A DNA stretch of 64,000 nucleotides from an uncultured Aquimarina sp. (GTDB lineage Bacteria > Bacteroidota > Bacteroidia > Flavobacteriales > Flavobacteriaceae), in assembly GCA_947500545.1 (NCBI GenBank), contig CANMSO010000005.1, forward strand, positions 62,001 to 126,000, given 5' to 3'. The notes beneath the pieces are model-generated. The model was not told the DNA's origin. It did no database searches and saw only the letters and a list, made by a program, of their open reading frames with translations. The stretch's first letter is position 1; each line of letters opens with the position of its first letter. Positions 45,475 through 55,053 of the stretch are shown piece by piece. The position numbers were made by a program, and so were the translations under genes.

Positions 45475-47682
45475 ATGAGTAAAACTATCATAATCTCAAA
45501 TAGACTGCCCTTACAATTACAAATTCGTGAAGGTGCTGCTGAAGCAATCCCTAGTGTTGGAGGATTAGCAACAGGAATGAAATCTGTACATTCTGACAAC
45601 GATAGTGTTTGGATTGGCTGGAGCGGGCTTACCGAGGAAGAATTTAATTTAGATTTAAAAAACCAGGTTACCGAAGCGCTAGAAAAACATCAATGTATAG
45701 GAGTCCCCTTGACAGAAGAGGATATCGAAGGGTTCTATTACGGATTTAGCAACAATACACTTTGGCCTCTATTTCATTATTTTATGGAATATACAGAGTT
45801 TGAAAAAAATAATTGGGAAACCTATAAATCTGTTAATCAAAAATTTGCCGATGTAATTTTACAAAATTTAGAAGTTGGAGACACCGTATGGATTCATGAT
45901 TATCAATTACTCTTGTTACCAGAATTAATCCGACAAGTAAGACCTGATGCCTCTATCGGTTTCTTTTTGCATATACCTTTTCCATCTTACGAAGTATTTA
46001 GAACCATACCCTGTAGAGAAGAATTATTAAAAGGGATGCTGGGTTCTGATTTATTAGGTTTTCATACGTATGATTACGAGAGGCATTTTTTAAGTTCTGT
46101 GCAAAGGGTTTTAGGTCATGAGATTAATTTTAATAACATCCATCTAGATAACCGTATTGTAAAAGTAGATTCCTTCCCAATGGGAATTGATTACGATAAA
46201 TTTCATAATGCCGCTGTGGTGCATGATCAGAAATCCAGAAAAGATCAAACTGAAATACAACAAGAAATCAATAAACATTTAAAGGAAGGAAGCAATCAGG
46301 CAAAACTCATTCTTTCTATTGATCGTCTTGATTATACCAAAGGTATTGCTAATCGTTTGCGAGCATTTGAATATTTTCTGGATAAATACCCTCAGTTTAG
46401 AGGAAAAGCAAGATTAGTTATGCTCGCAGTTCCATCAAGAGCAAATGTCCCGCAATATCAAATATTAAAAAATGAAATAGATCAACTGGTTGGACGTATC
46501 AATGGAAAATATGCAGAAGTAAGTTGGACTCCAATCTGGTACTTTTATAGGTCCATGCCTTTTGAAAACCTCATCGATTTATACACCTCTAGTGAAGTTG
46601 CATTACTGACTCCTATAAGAGATGGAATGAATTTGGTTGCAAAAGAATATATTGCTTCCAGAGTTGATAAGAAGGGAGTTTTGATACTTTCTGAAATGAC
46701 CGGAGCATCTAATGAGATGAGTGAGGCTCTCATCATTAATCCTAATAATTTTGAAGAAATAGCAGATACTCTGAAATTTGCTTTAGAAATGCCTGAAGAA
46801 GAACAAATTAAACGGAATAACGCCCTCCAAAAAAGACTAAAAAGATACAATGTAGAAAAATGGGCTAATGATTTTATGGAAGCATTGGAATCTACTAAGA
46901 ACGATACTGAAAAATATACATTGAAGAAAGTAAACACAACAATAAAAAAAGAAATTGTAACTAAATTCAATTCTGCATCAAATAAAATATTATTTCTTGA
47001 TTACGATGGCACAATGGTTCCTTTTGAAAAATTACCAGAAAATGCCAAACCTACACAAAGGGTATTTGATATTTTGGATGGATTACATCAACAACAAGAC
47101 ACCAAAGTAATTATTATTACTGGAAGAGATAGAGATACCATTCAGGAATGGTTTGGTCATAAAGATTATACACTTATAACAGAACATGGAGCTTGGCTAA
47201 AAGAAAAGAATAAAGATTGGGAGTTAATGGAACGAGTAGATAATTATTGGTTCAAATCTATTGCTCCTATACTAGAATCTTTTACAGATCGAACTCCAGG
47301 ATCTCTTGTAGAAGAAAAGAGATATTCACTAGCTTGGCACTTTAGAAATGTGGACCCAGATTTAGGAAAAAAAAGAGCTAATTCTTTAAAAACTACAATT
47401 CAGCAATTAATTGCTAATCATAATTTAGAAATTCTTGAAGGAGACAAAGTATTAGAAATCAAAGTAAGCGGAGTAAGCAAAGGAAAATCCGCTTCAAAAA
47501 TGTTACTTGAAAAAAATTATGATTTTATTTTTGCTATAGGTGATGATTGGACAGATGAACATATGTTTAAGGAATTACCCAACACTGCTTTTACGGTAAA
47601 AGTAGGCCTTAAAAATACAGTTGCGCAATACTATGTTAATGACATAGATCAAGTATATGATCTTTTAAACGCTTTTAAATAA
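45475..47682 (+). CDS. Bifunctional trehalose-6-phosphate synthase/phosphatase
   Basis: 735 residues. A GT20 synthase occupies about 1-470 (VSNRLPLQL-like start, VGGLATGM, WIHDYQLLLLP, HIPFPSYEVFRTIP, SIDRLDYTKGI, RDGMNLVAKEY). A HAD-family phosphatase occupies about 490-735 (FLDYDGTMVPF with the catalytic Asp pair, ITGRDRDTIQEW, GDDWTDEHMF). It joins UDP-glucose and glucose-6-phosphate, then removes phosphate to give trehalose. The fusion joins both steps in one chain. It is divergent from the GH15 gene and 25 bp from the MFS gene. Confidence 0.93.
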   Translation: MSKTIIISNRLPLQLQIREGAAEAIPSVGGLATGMKSVHSDNDSVWIGWSGLTEEEFNLDLKNQVTEALEKHQCIGVPLTEEDIEGFYYGFSNNTLWPLFHYFMEYTEFEKNNWETYKSVNQKFADVILQNLEVGDTVWIHDYQLLLLPELIRQVRPDASIGFFLHIPFPSYEVFRTIPCREELLKGMLGSDLLGFHTYDYERHFLSSVQRVLGHEINFNNIHLDNRIVKVDSFPMGIDYDKFHNAAVVHDQKSRKDQTEIQQEINKHLKEGSNQAKLILSIDRLDYTKGIANRLRAFEYFLDKYPQFRGKARLVMLAVPSRANVPQYQILKNEIDQLVGRINGKYAEVSWTPIWYFYRSMPFENLIDLYTSSEVALLTPIRDGMNLVAKEYIASRVDKKGVLILSEMTGASNEMSEALIINPNNFEEIADTLKFALEMPEEEQIKRNNALQKRLKRYNVEKWANDFMEALESTKNDTEKYTLKKVNTTIKKEIVTKFNSASNKILFLDYDGTMVPFEKLPENAKPTQRVFDILDGLHQQQDTKVIIITGRDRDTIQEWFGHKDYTLITEHGAWLKEKNKDWELMERVDNYWFKSIAPILESFTDRTPGSLVEEKRYSLAWHFRNVDPDLGKKRANSLKTTIQQLIANHNLEILEGDKVLEIKVSGVSKGKSASKMLLEKNYDFIFAIGDDWTDEHMFKELPNTAFTVKVGLKNTVAQYYVNDIDQVYDLLNAFK

Positions 47683-47707
47683 TTTATAATATCTTTATAA
47701 ATCAAAC

Positions 47708-48868
47708 ATACTTCTGAAACCTAAATTTTACATACTTCCGGTAATTATTCTTTCGCAATTTTTTTGCACCTCTCTTTGGTTTGCAGGTAATGCGGTTATT
47801 GATGATTTGGCAACTCAGTTTAATGTAGGCTTTAATATTCTTGGATATCTTTTATCTTTTGTACAGTTTGGTTTCATTATAGGGACGCTTACATTTGCAT
47901 TATTGACACTTGCCGATAGATTTTCTCCTTCTCGTATATTTATGATTTGTGCGGTGCTAGGTGGTATTTTTAACTTATCCCTATTAATATCAAATATTAG
48001 TGTGATCAATTTACTAACAGCCCGTTTTGCTACAGGTTTCTTTCTTGCCGGCATATACCCCGTAGGAATGAAAATAGCTTCAGACTATTACAAGGGTGGA
48101 TTGGGACGTGCATTAGGATATTTAGTAGGTGCTTTAGTGTTAGGAACAGCATTTCCTCATTTTATTAATGAATTTTCCTGGAGCAGTGATTATAAAGCAG
48201 TAATAATCAGCACTTCATTATTAGCTTTTGTTGGTGGTTTTAGCATGTGGTTGTTTGTTCCAGACGGACCATATAGGAGGCCAGTTTCTAAACTACAACT
48301 TGGAGTGATTACTCAACTCTTTAGTATTTCAAATTTCAGAAAGGCTGCCTTTGGGTATTTTGGACACATGTGGGAGTTATATGCTTTTTGGGGGTTTGTA
48401 CCCGTTATTCTTAAGACATATGCCAATCTGCACAGAATTGAGTTACAGATTTCGTTTTTATCCTTCATAATAATTGGCATTGGTGCGATATCTTGTGTTA
48501 TAGGCGGTTTAATATCTTTGAGGAGCGGTAGTCGAAAAGTAGCTAGAAATTCATTATTGATGTCCGGGATCTTTTGTTTAGTTTCTCCTCTACTCTTTCT
48601 ATTACCTGCAGAACTTTTTATAATTGCTTTGTGCATTTGGGGAATGCTAGTGATATCAGATTCACCTCAATTTTCAACTATGGTTGCGGCAACAGCACCA
48701 CCAGAGTTAAGAGGTACTGGACTTACTATTATTAACTGTATTGGTTTCGCTATTACTATTATAAGTATCCAATTGTTATCTTTCCTTACTGATAAAATTG
48801 ATAATACGTTATTATACCTCTTTTTAGGAATTGGACCGTTATTTGGATTATACGGTATGAGGAAATAG
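47708..48868 (+). CDS. MFS transporter, atypical start
   Basis: About 386 residues if translated from ATA at 47708. The frame opens at a TAA at 47687 and clearly codes for the first helix (FYILPVIILSQFFCTSLWFAGNAVIDDL) before any ATG. An initiation at the TTG of 47807 would delete that helix, so the true start is a non-ATG codon upstream (ATA 47708 or CTG 47714) or the ATG has been lost. Twelve hydrophobic segments and TARFATGFFLAGIYPVGMKI fit the major facilitator family. It is 25 bp after otsAB, so a link to sugar or trehalose transport is inferred. Confidence 0.7.
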   Translation: MLLKPKFYILPVIILSQFFCTSLWFAGNAVIDDLATQFNVGFNILGYLLSFVQFGFIIGTLTFALLTLADRFSPSRIFMICAVLGGIFNLSLLISNISVINLLTARFATGFFLAGIYPVGMKIASDYYKGGLGRALGYLVGALVLGTAFPHFINEFSWSSDYKAVIISTSLLAFVGGFSMWLFVPDGPYRRPVSKLQLGVITQLFSISNFRKAAFGYFGHMWELYAFWGFVPVILKTYANLHRIELQISFLSFIIIGIGAISCVIGGLISLRSGSRKVARNSLLMSGIFCLVSPLLFLLPAELFIIALCIWGMLVISDSPQFSTMVAATAPPELRGTGLTIINCIGFAITIISIQLLSFLTDKIDNTLLYLFLGIGPLFGLYGMRK

Positions 48869-48874
48869 GGTGTG

Positions 48875-48901
48875 TTTTTCTTAGCAAATTCTTAAGAAAA
48901 A
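48875..48901. terminator. A/T-rich inverted repeat after the MFS gene
   Basis: TTTTTCTTA/TAAGAAAAA around a 9-base loop. There are few GC pairs, so termination is uncertain. Confidence 0.35.
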
Positions 48902-48972
48902 TAATCTTCATTCTATATATTTAGAACACAAAAACAATGAAGAGCATAGTTTTTCTTTTACATAAATTAATC

Positions 48973-50697
48973 ATGAAAAAAACAATAGTCACATTAATTG
49001 CAATATTACTTAATTGCTTAATCCTTTCCTCTCAATCTATATTAATAGAAAATATTACCATTATTGACGTAGAAACCGGAAAAGCAAGGCCTCAACAAAA
49101 CATATTAGTAGAAAAAAATAAGATTTCAAAAATCTCTTCTAAGGAAATTTCTTTTAAAGAAAATATGCAAACTATTGATGGTAAAGGTAGATATATTATA
49201 CCGGGAATGATCGATACCCATATCCATTTTTTTCAAACTGGTAGTTTATACACTCGTCCAGATGCTTTAGATTTAAAGCATATATTTTCTTATGAGGATG
49301 AGATTGAATTTGCTAAGGAAATTATTCCTGATAATTTTAAGAGATATTTAAGACTAGGTATTACATCTATCATGGATGTTGGAGGACCATTTTCTAATTT
49401 TTCAATTAGAGATAGTGTTGCCAAAAACAATATTTCGCCTAATGTTTATGTGACTGGCCCTTTGTTTTCTCCATATCAACCAGAGGCTTTTTCTAAACTC
49501 GAAGATATACCTATTGAAAAAATCACTTCAAAAGAAGAAGCTACAACTCTTTTTAATAAAATATTGCCATATAAACCTGATTTTATAAAAATTTGGTATA
49601 TCACTCATAAAGATTTTCCTGCGGAAAAAACCTTTCCTGTTGTCAAACATATAGCAGAACTTTCACATAAAAACAATCTTAAGCTGGCAGTACATGCTAC
49701 TGATCTAAATACTGCAAAATTGGCTATAAAAGCAGGCGCCAATATATTAGTACATAGTGTAAGGGATACTGTTGTTGATGAAGAATTTATTAAGCTACTT
49801 AAAGACAATAATGTTACCTATATCCCTACTCTTATTGTTTCTAAAAACTATGGTAAATCTTTTTTAGCAAAACCCGATAACCACCCTCAAGATTTGGCTT
49901 TTGCTCATCCTATTGTTTATGGCACATTAACGGATTTAAAAAGATATTCTGATGACGAGGTACACAAGAGGATTAAAAATTTAAGAAAAACAAAGAAGCA
50001 GTATTTTGAACGATCTGCTTCTAGAGACAAAATTATGTTTCAGAACTTAAAAAAACTTATAGAATCTGATGTAAATGTTGCCACTGGAACAGATGCCGGA
50101 AATATAGGAACAGTTCACGCCTCATCATATATACAAGAAATTGAAGCCATGCAAAAATCGGGGATCTCTAATTTTGATATTTTAAAAGCCTCTACGATAA
50201 ATGCCGCAAAGGGATTCGGTCTGGATAATAAGATAGGATCTATAGTAGAAGGAAAAGTTGCTGATTTAGTGATTCTAAACAAAAACCCACTGAATGATCT
50301 TCAAAATCTTAATACAATACAAGAAGTCATTAAAGATGGTAAGATATTGAATGTTTTAAGTTTAATTCAAGAAACGCCTGAACAAGTTGTACAGAGGCAA
50401 GTAAACGCATATAATGCCAGAAATATAGATGCTTTTATGGATACCTATGCTGATGATATTAAGATATATAATTTTCCGGATGAGATTTCAATAGAAGGGA
50501 AGGAAAAAATGCAAGAACGTTTTGAGAGTATGTTTGAACGTGTTCCAAATCTATACTGTGAAATCAAAAATCGTATTGTGTTAGGAAATAAAGTAGTAGA
50601 CAGAGAATACGTAAGATTTAATGATAAATACTCTAATGTAATTGCTATCTATGAAGTTACCAATGGGAAGATTTCTAAAGTTACTTTTTTGAGATAA
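48973..50697 (+). CDS. Secreted amidohydrolase with C-terminal SnoaL-like domain
   Basis: 574 residues from the ATG at 48973 (MKKTIVTLIAILLNCLILSS, signal peptide); an in-frame ATG 36 bp upstream is less likely. The amidohydrolase/imidazolonepropionase-like barrel at about 20-440 has the metal motif DTHIHF, VHATD, VHSV and TGTDAGN. A further 110 residues (QVNAYNARNIDAFMDTYADD) form a nuclear-transport-factor-2/SnoaL-like domain. Substrate unknown; this group includes prolidase-like and hydantoinase-like enzymes. It is convergent with the MG2-like gene. Confidence 0.8.
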   Translation: MKKTIVTLIAILLNCLILSSQSILIENITIIDVETGKARPQQNILVEKNKISKISSKEISFKENMQTIDGKGRYIIPGMIDTHIHFFQTGSLYTRPDALDLKHIFSYEDEIEFAKEIIPDNFKRYLRLGITSIMDVGGPFSNFSIRDSVAKNNISPNVYVTGPLFSPYQPEAFSKLEDIPIEKITSKEEATTLFNKILPYKPDFIKIWYITHKDFPAEKTFPVVKHIAELSHKNNLKLAVHATDLNTAKLAIKAGANILVHSVRDTVVDEEFIKLLKDNNVTYIPTLIVSKNYGKSFLAKPDNHPQDLAFAHPIVYGTLTDLKRYSDDEVHKRIKNLRKTKKQYFERSASRDKIMFQNLKKLIESDVNVATGTDAGNIGTVHASSYIQEIEAMQKSGISNFDILKASTINAAKGFGLDNKIGSIVEGKVADLVILNKNPLNDLQNLNTIQEVIKDGKILNVLSLIQETPEQVVQRQVNAYNARNIDAFMDTYADDIKIYNFPDEISIEGKEKMQERFESMFERVPNLYCEIKNRIVLGNKVVDREYVRFNDKYSNVIAIYEVTNGKISKVTFLR

Positions 50698-50714
50698 TCC
50701 CATTAAAACCTTAG

Positions 50715-52508
50715 TTATTCTACATTCAAATGTTTCTTAATAGAAACTGGCACTCCATTATCTGTAAAACCTTCTAACGTGATTTCAAAATCACCTGTAA
50801 CATCTGAGGTATAAAATTCAAGAATAGTATTCTTTCCTGATAGACTAACATTTGGTTGCCAAAGTAATTGATTTCTGAAATCCGGAATTCTGTTATATGA
50901 GGCATCACCATTATATCTTTGCTTAAAGTACTTTTTACCTGCTTGCAAAGAGGATAATGTAATTGAAGAGTCATTATTTCTATTCGCAGAATTAAAATAA
51001 TCACCAGCTATAGTTTCAATAATCACAATACCTTCGAAAATCTGAGTTCCTAAATAATAACGATCCCTAATAAAACTAATACTCTTAACTTTTCTAGCAT
51101 CATAATTTATGACCTCACTATGATCTTGAACAAAAACACCATCAACTACTAACATTGGTATAAAATTTTGCTTCTTTTCTGAAGGATAATATCCTCTTAT
51201 TGCAAATATTTCATTTCCATCATCATCCTTTTTCGTCCATACACTTTCTACTACTTCTACGATTGTTTCCTTAACGGTTCCAAACCTTGTGTAGTCATCT
51301 AGGTTATAAGTTTCAATATCGGTCCCATAAAAAGAAACTGCACGGCCTGATTCTCTTATGGTATCCGGTTTTACGCTATAAAATATATTATCAATTTGAT
51401 TAAAAACACTTCTCTTTATGATACTATCTTTTAAGGAAGGTGAAATTTTAAATTGGTAAAATTCTAAATCCGGATCTTCTATTTCTGGAATTTCAAAAAT
51501 TTGAATAGTATAGTTGTCTTTACCTTTACCAAATACCTGAACTAATATTTCATTCCTATCATTTCTGTCATTTAGACTAAATACAAAATTACCTGTATCG
51601 TCTGTAGAAGCAATTTTCACATCACTCGTTTCACCTTGTATAGAAAGCCCTACAGATTGTTTGGAAACTGGATACGAGGGGTCCTTTGGTGAAATTTTCC
51701 CATATATCAATTCCCCTCTCATCTCTGGTAAAAACACAGAAGACCCAACAGGTTTATTCAAACTTTTAACAGGTATATTTTTTGAGGAAGAAAAATCAAT
51801 AGCAGTACGTGTTAATGCTTTATCAAAAGCATCTTTCTTTCTAACAGAAAGAGAGAAATTACCTCGTTCTGATTTTAATTGTGATCCATCAATATTTAGT
51901 TTTACAAGACTTCTCTTTTTATAAGTTTTACTATCAGTGACAAGTCTTATGCCTTTGCTTGAATCCTCACCTGATATTTTGCTTGATTTATTATTATCTA
52001 ATGCTTTTGTTATTGATTTGTTAACCAAAGAATCATTTGTAATGTCTCTAGAAAGGATTTTATCTTGATTTCCTTGATATGGATTCAAAACACTAATATC
52101 TGCCTGGAAAAAATGAGCATCAGCATTTAGCATCCATTGCGTGTAGCCTATTAATTTATAATTTCCTGAAGGAACAGATACCGGAACGAAAAAATCACCC
52201 TGCCCAAGGCCATTTTCGAGTTTTACTTTATGCTTAAAAATAGCATTTTTATTTTCGTCCAAAAGAACCAAATATGCTACTTTGCTTATTGTACTTAAAG
52301 CATTACTCTTTGTATTAAAACAATATGCACGATAATAGAAGTATTCACCTGCAAATAATAATGATGTATTGTAATGTATAAAAACTTTTTCTTGAGGAAT
52401 AAGATTATATCCATAAACATCCTTATTAGTTTTTAAAACAGACTGTCGTTGTGCATAAGCATTTGACGTCAAAAGAAATATGATATATAGTATTGATATA
52501 ATTCTCAC
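50715..52508 (-). CDS. Secreted MG2-like (macroglobulin-type) protein
   Basis: 597 residues, signal peptide at 1-19 (LLTSNAYAQ). The N-terminal domain PQEKVFIHYNTSLLFAGEYFYYRAYC is of the alpha-2-macroglobulin MG2 type seen in Bacteroidota proteins next to TonB receptors. Beta-sandwich repeats follow, with a short plug-like region near 440-500 (MLVVDGVFVQDHS, GTQIFEGIVIIET). No thioester or TonB barrel is present. Last gene of the DUF4249/TonB operon; probably an envelope or surface partner of the receptor. Confidence 0.65.
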   Translation of the reverse strand: MRIISILYIIFLLTSNAYAQRQSVLKTNKDVYGYNLIPQEKVFIHYNTSLLFAGEYFYYRAYCFNTKSNALSTISKVAYLVLLDENKNAIFKHKVKLENGLGQGDFFVPVSVPSGNYKLIGYTQWMLNADAHFFQADISVLNPYQGNQDKILSRDITNDSLVNKSITKALDNNKSSKISGEDSSKGIRLVTDSKTYKKRSLVKLNIDGSQLKSERGNFSLSVRKKDAFDKALTRTAIDFSSSKNIPVKSLNKPVGSSVFLPEMRGELIYGKISPKDPSYPVSKQSVGLSIQGETSDVKIASTDDTGNFVFSLNDRNDRNEILVQVFGKGKDNYTIQIFEIPEIEDPDLEFYQFKISPSLKDSIIKRSVFNQIDNIFYSVKPDTIRESGRAVSFYGTDIETYNLDDYTRFGTVKETIVEVVESVWTKKDDDGNEIFAIRGYYPSEKKQNFIPMLVVDGVFVQDHSEVINYDARKVKSISFIRDRYYLGTQIFEGIVIIETIAGDYFNSANRNNDSSITLSSLQAGKKYFKQRYNGDASYNRIPDFRNQLLWQPNVSLSGKNTILEFYTSDVTGDFEITLEGFTDNGVPVSIKKHLNVE

Positions 52509-52563
52509 AGGTATAATTTTATATTAAATTTTTTCACTTCTTAAACTCATATTGCAATTTCAC

Positions 52564-53778
52564 TTAATCCACCCAAAAATCAGGTACAGTACTTTTTCCT
52601 AATACTGTACAATCTCCGCAAGGTCGGTCAACAAAAACATAAGGTCCTGCGGAACCTTCAGGAGCGTTTTCCAAAAACTTAAGAAGACCTCCATTAATTA
52701 TATCTCGTAATCTTTCTAAAAATGTTTCAGGTTCATCCAAGGGATCAGGCGCAGGAATAATCCTATTACAATCCAAGGTAAAAGGTTCTAAATCACCTAA
52801 AATATCATCATGATTAAAAAACATCCGTTTTTCTGAAACCGCTGAGACATCAAAAAAACCTAATACCCGTTCTTCCGAATCATTTTCTGAAATGATATTA
52901 CCCGCTATAAATCCAGGTTGTATTTGGGAAAACAAGCTCTCTGATTCTGAAAAACTATTAAGGGTTTCATAAAATCCATTTGCTTCTCTTGACTGCACAT
53001 ATTGTCTTACCAAAATACTATATCTATCGGCAATCCTTATATCCTTTGCTTCTATAAAATTTATAGAAAACCCAGTAAGCCGGTCTTCATCAAAAGCATT
53101 GGTATTTGTGGTTATGATATTGTTAGACTTATTATCATTGTAACATACTCTTTGACTTTCTGGTCTTTCGACAAAATCGAAACGTATTTGTTCTAACGCG
53201 ACAAAAGAAATTATATCTACAGGTACCCAAAAAGGAGCTGTGATTCTATAAGTTTCTTCATACTCATAACGATAATACAGTGAATTTCCTGTTGGATCGA
53301 ATGTATCAAGAAATATTCCTACACCTTCTTCCCCTTTATCGTTAGTCATTCTCATAGGATATACTCTATCAATAGATGTTTCTTGTGGCAAGGTTACTCT
53401 ATCTGAAACATAGGATTTTCCATCAAGAGTATTAATAGATAATTGATATTCTTTACCAGCACTGGCTCCAAATTCCTGCACAGAACGATATACCCCAGGA
53501 GAAAGTTCTTCAAAAAGGTATTCTGTAGCAGCATCTTCTATTATTTTTACCGTGGCTCCTTGTTCTGCAAGTGGTCCGTTATCTTCAAACTCAAATGTTC
53601 TTGTTAATAAAACTTGTTGGTACTTTACTTCATTAGTAATGGTTGTATTAATTACTAAAATATTTTCAAAATCCTCTATCTCGACCTCAAAAGGTTCAAT
53701 ACAGTTAGAAAACATTGCAGAAACCAACACTACAGTTATAATTCGTATTGCTTTTATGTATTTGTATATTATTATCAT
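52564..53778 (-). CDS. DUF4249 lipoprotein (copy 1)
   Basis: 404 residues. Lipoprotein signal with lipid Cys near 26 (VSAMFSNC), then the DUF4249 body (IEDFENILVINTTITNEV, LTRTFEFED, GVYRSVQEF). The C-terminus PCGDCTVLGKSTVPDFWVD carries the CGDCT...PDFW ending shared by all three copies here. DUF4249 proteins usually accompany TonB receptors and are thought to be surface-exposed substrate partners, SusD-like in role. Spacing to neighbours is about 40-55 bp, in one operon. Confidence 0.82.
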   Translation of the reverse strand: MIIIYKYIKAIRIITVVLVSAMFSNCIEPFEVEIEDFENILVINTTITNEVKYQQVLLTRTFEFEDNGPLAEQGATVKIIEDAATEYLFEELSPGVYRSVQEFGASAGKEYQLSINTLDGKSYVSDRVTLPQETSIDRVYPMRMTNDKGEEGVGIFLDTFDPTGNSLYYRYEYEETYRITAPFWVPVDIISFVALEQIRFDFVERPESQRVCYNDNKSNNIITTNTNAFDEDRLTGFSINFIEAKDIRIADRYSILVRQYVQSREANGFYETLNSFSESESLFSQIQPGFIAGNIISENDSEERVLGFFDVSAVSEKRMFFNHDDILGDLEPFTLDCNRIIPAPDPLDEPETFLERLRDIINGGLLKFLENAPEGSAGPYVFVDRPCGDCTVLGKSTVPDFWVD

Positions 53779-53816
53779 TTTAAAATTTAAAAAATTGAAA
53801 CCTTTATTTTATATTC

Positions 53817-55016
53817 TTAATCTTCCCAAAAATCAGGAGCTTCACTATTACCCAATGCGGTACAATCACCACAAGCTCTAGGCATAAAAACAAAAAGATT
53901 TGGTGGCGCGTCAGGGATCGAGTTTGGATCTGGAAAATATCTTAACTGATCACTATTTATAAAATCGCGCATACGCTCATGAAAAGTTATTAAATTGTCA
54001 CCTGTACTTTCTGGTATAAGCAATTCACATTCTAAAGCAAACTTTGGCAAATCCTCTATTAAATCATTACGATCAATAAAAATTCGTTGTTCAGAAAAAG
54101 AAGAAACATCAAAAAACCCCAATACTTGGTCCCTTGGGTTATCTTCAGAAACGATATTACCAGTTATAAATCCTGGCTGTATTTGAGAAAATAAATTTTC
54201 CGATTCTGAAAAACTGCTAAGCGTTTCATAAAATCCATAAGCTTCTCTCGATTGCACATATTGCTTAACTAAGATACTATATCTATCCTCGATCCTTATA
54301 TCTTGTGCAGGTATAAAGTTAACTTCTAGACCAATTATACGATCTTCTGTAAGACTAGTGGTATTAGTTAATTTGATATTATTAGAAACATTAGTAGCAT
54401 AACATACCCTTTGACTTTCTGGTCTTGGTATTAGGCCGAATTCAAAAAATTCCTCTCCTTCTGCAACAACTATAAGATCAAAAGGATGCCAAAATGGTGC
54501 GTTAACTTTATAGGTTTCTTCAAACTCATACCTGTAGTAGGTAGAATTGCCTGTTGGATCAAATGTATCAACAAGTATTCCTATTCCCTCTACCTCTTTG
54601 TCATTTACTATTCTTTTAGGATATACCCTATCAATAGGCGTATCTTGTGGTAAAGTTACCTTATCTGAAATATAAGATTTTCCATCTAGCGTTTTAATTG
54701 ACAGTTGATATTCTTTACCAGCACTGGCTCCAAATTCCTGTACAGAACGATATACTCCCGGTGAAAGTTCTTCAAAAAGGTATTCTGTAGTGGCATCTTC
54801 TATTATTTTTACTGTAGCTCCTTGTTCTGAAAGTGGTCCGCTATCCCCAAACTTAAATGTTCTTGTCAATAAAACTTGTTGGTGTTTTACTTCATTGGTA
54901 ACAGTTGTATTTATTACCAAAATATTTTCAAAATCCTCTATCTCAACTTCAAAAGGCTCCACACAACCGGGCAGTATACTACAAAACAATACTAGAATTA
55001 AAATTCTAATATTCAT
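53817..55016 (-). CDS. DUF4249 lipoprotein (copy 2)
   Basis: 399 residues from ATG 55016 (MNIRILILVLFCSILPGC); a start 33 bp further upstream is possible. Very close to copy 1 in its first 150 residues (VEPFEVEIEDFENILVIN, YRSVQEFGASAGKEYQLSI) but more divergent in the middle. It ends CGDCTALGNSEAPDFWED. It lies between the receptor gene and copy 1, so a recent duplication is likely. Confidence 0.82.
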   Translation of the reverse strand: MNIRILILVLFCSILPGCVEPFEVEIEDFENILVINTTVTNEVKHQQVLLTRTFKFGDSGPLSEQGATVKIIEDATTEYLFEELSPGVYRSVQEFGASAGKEYQLSIKTLDGKSYISDKVTLPQDTPIDRVYPKRIVNDKEVEGIGILVDTFDPTGNSTYYRYEFEETYKVNAPFWHPFDLIVVAEGEEFFEFGLIPRPESQRVCYATNVSNNIKLTNTTSLTEDRIIGLEVNFIPAQDIRIEDRYSILVKQYVQSREAYGFYETLSSFSESENLFSQIQPGFITGNIVSEDNPRDQVLGFFDVSSFSEQRIFIDRNDLIEDLPKFALECELLIPESTGDNLITFHERMRDFINSDQLRYFPDPNSIPDAPPNLFVFMPRACGDCTALGNSEAPDFWED

Positions 55017-55053
55017 AGTGTATTTAATAAACTTACCCAAAAGTATCACCTGC

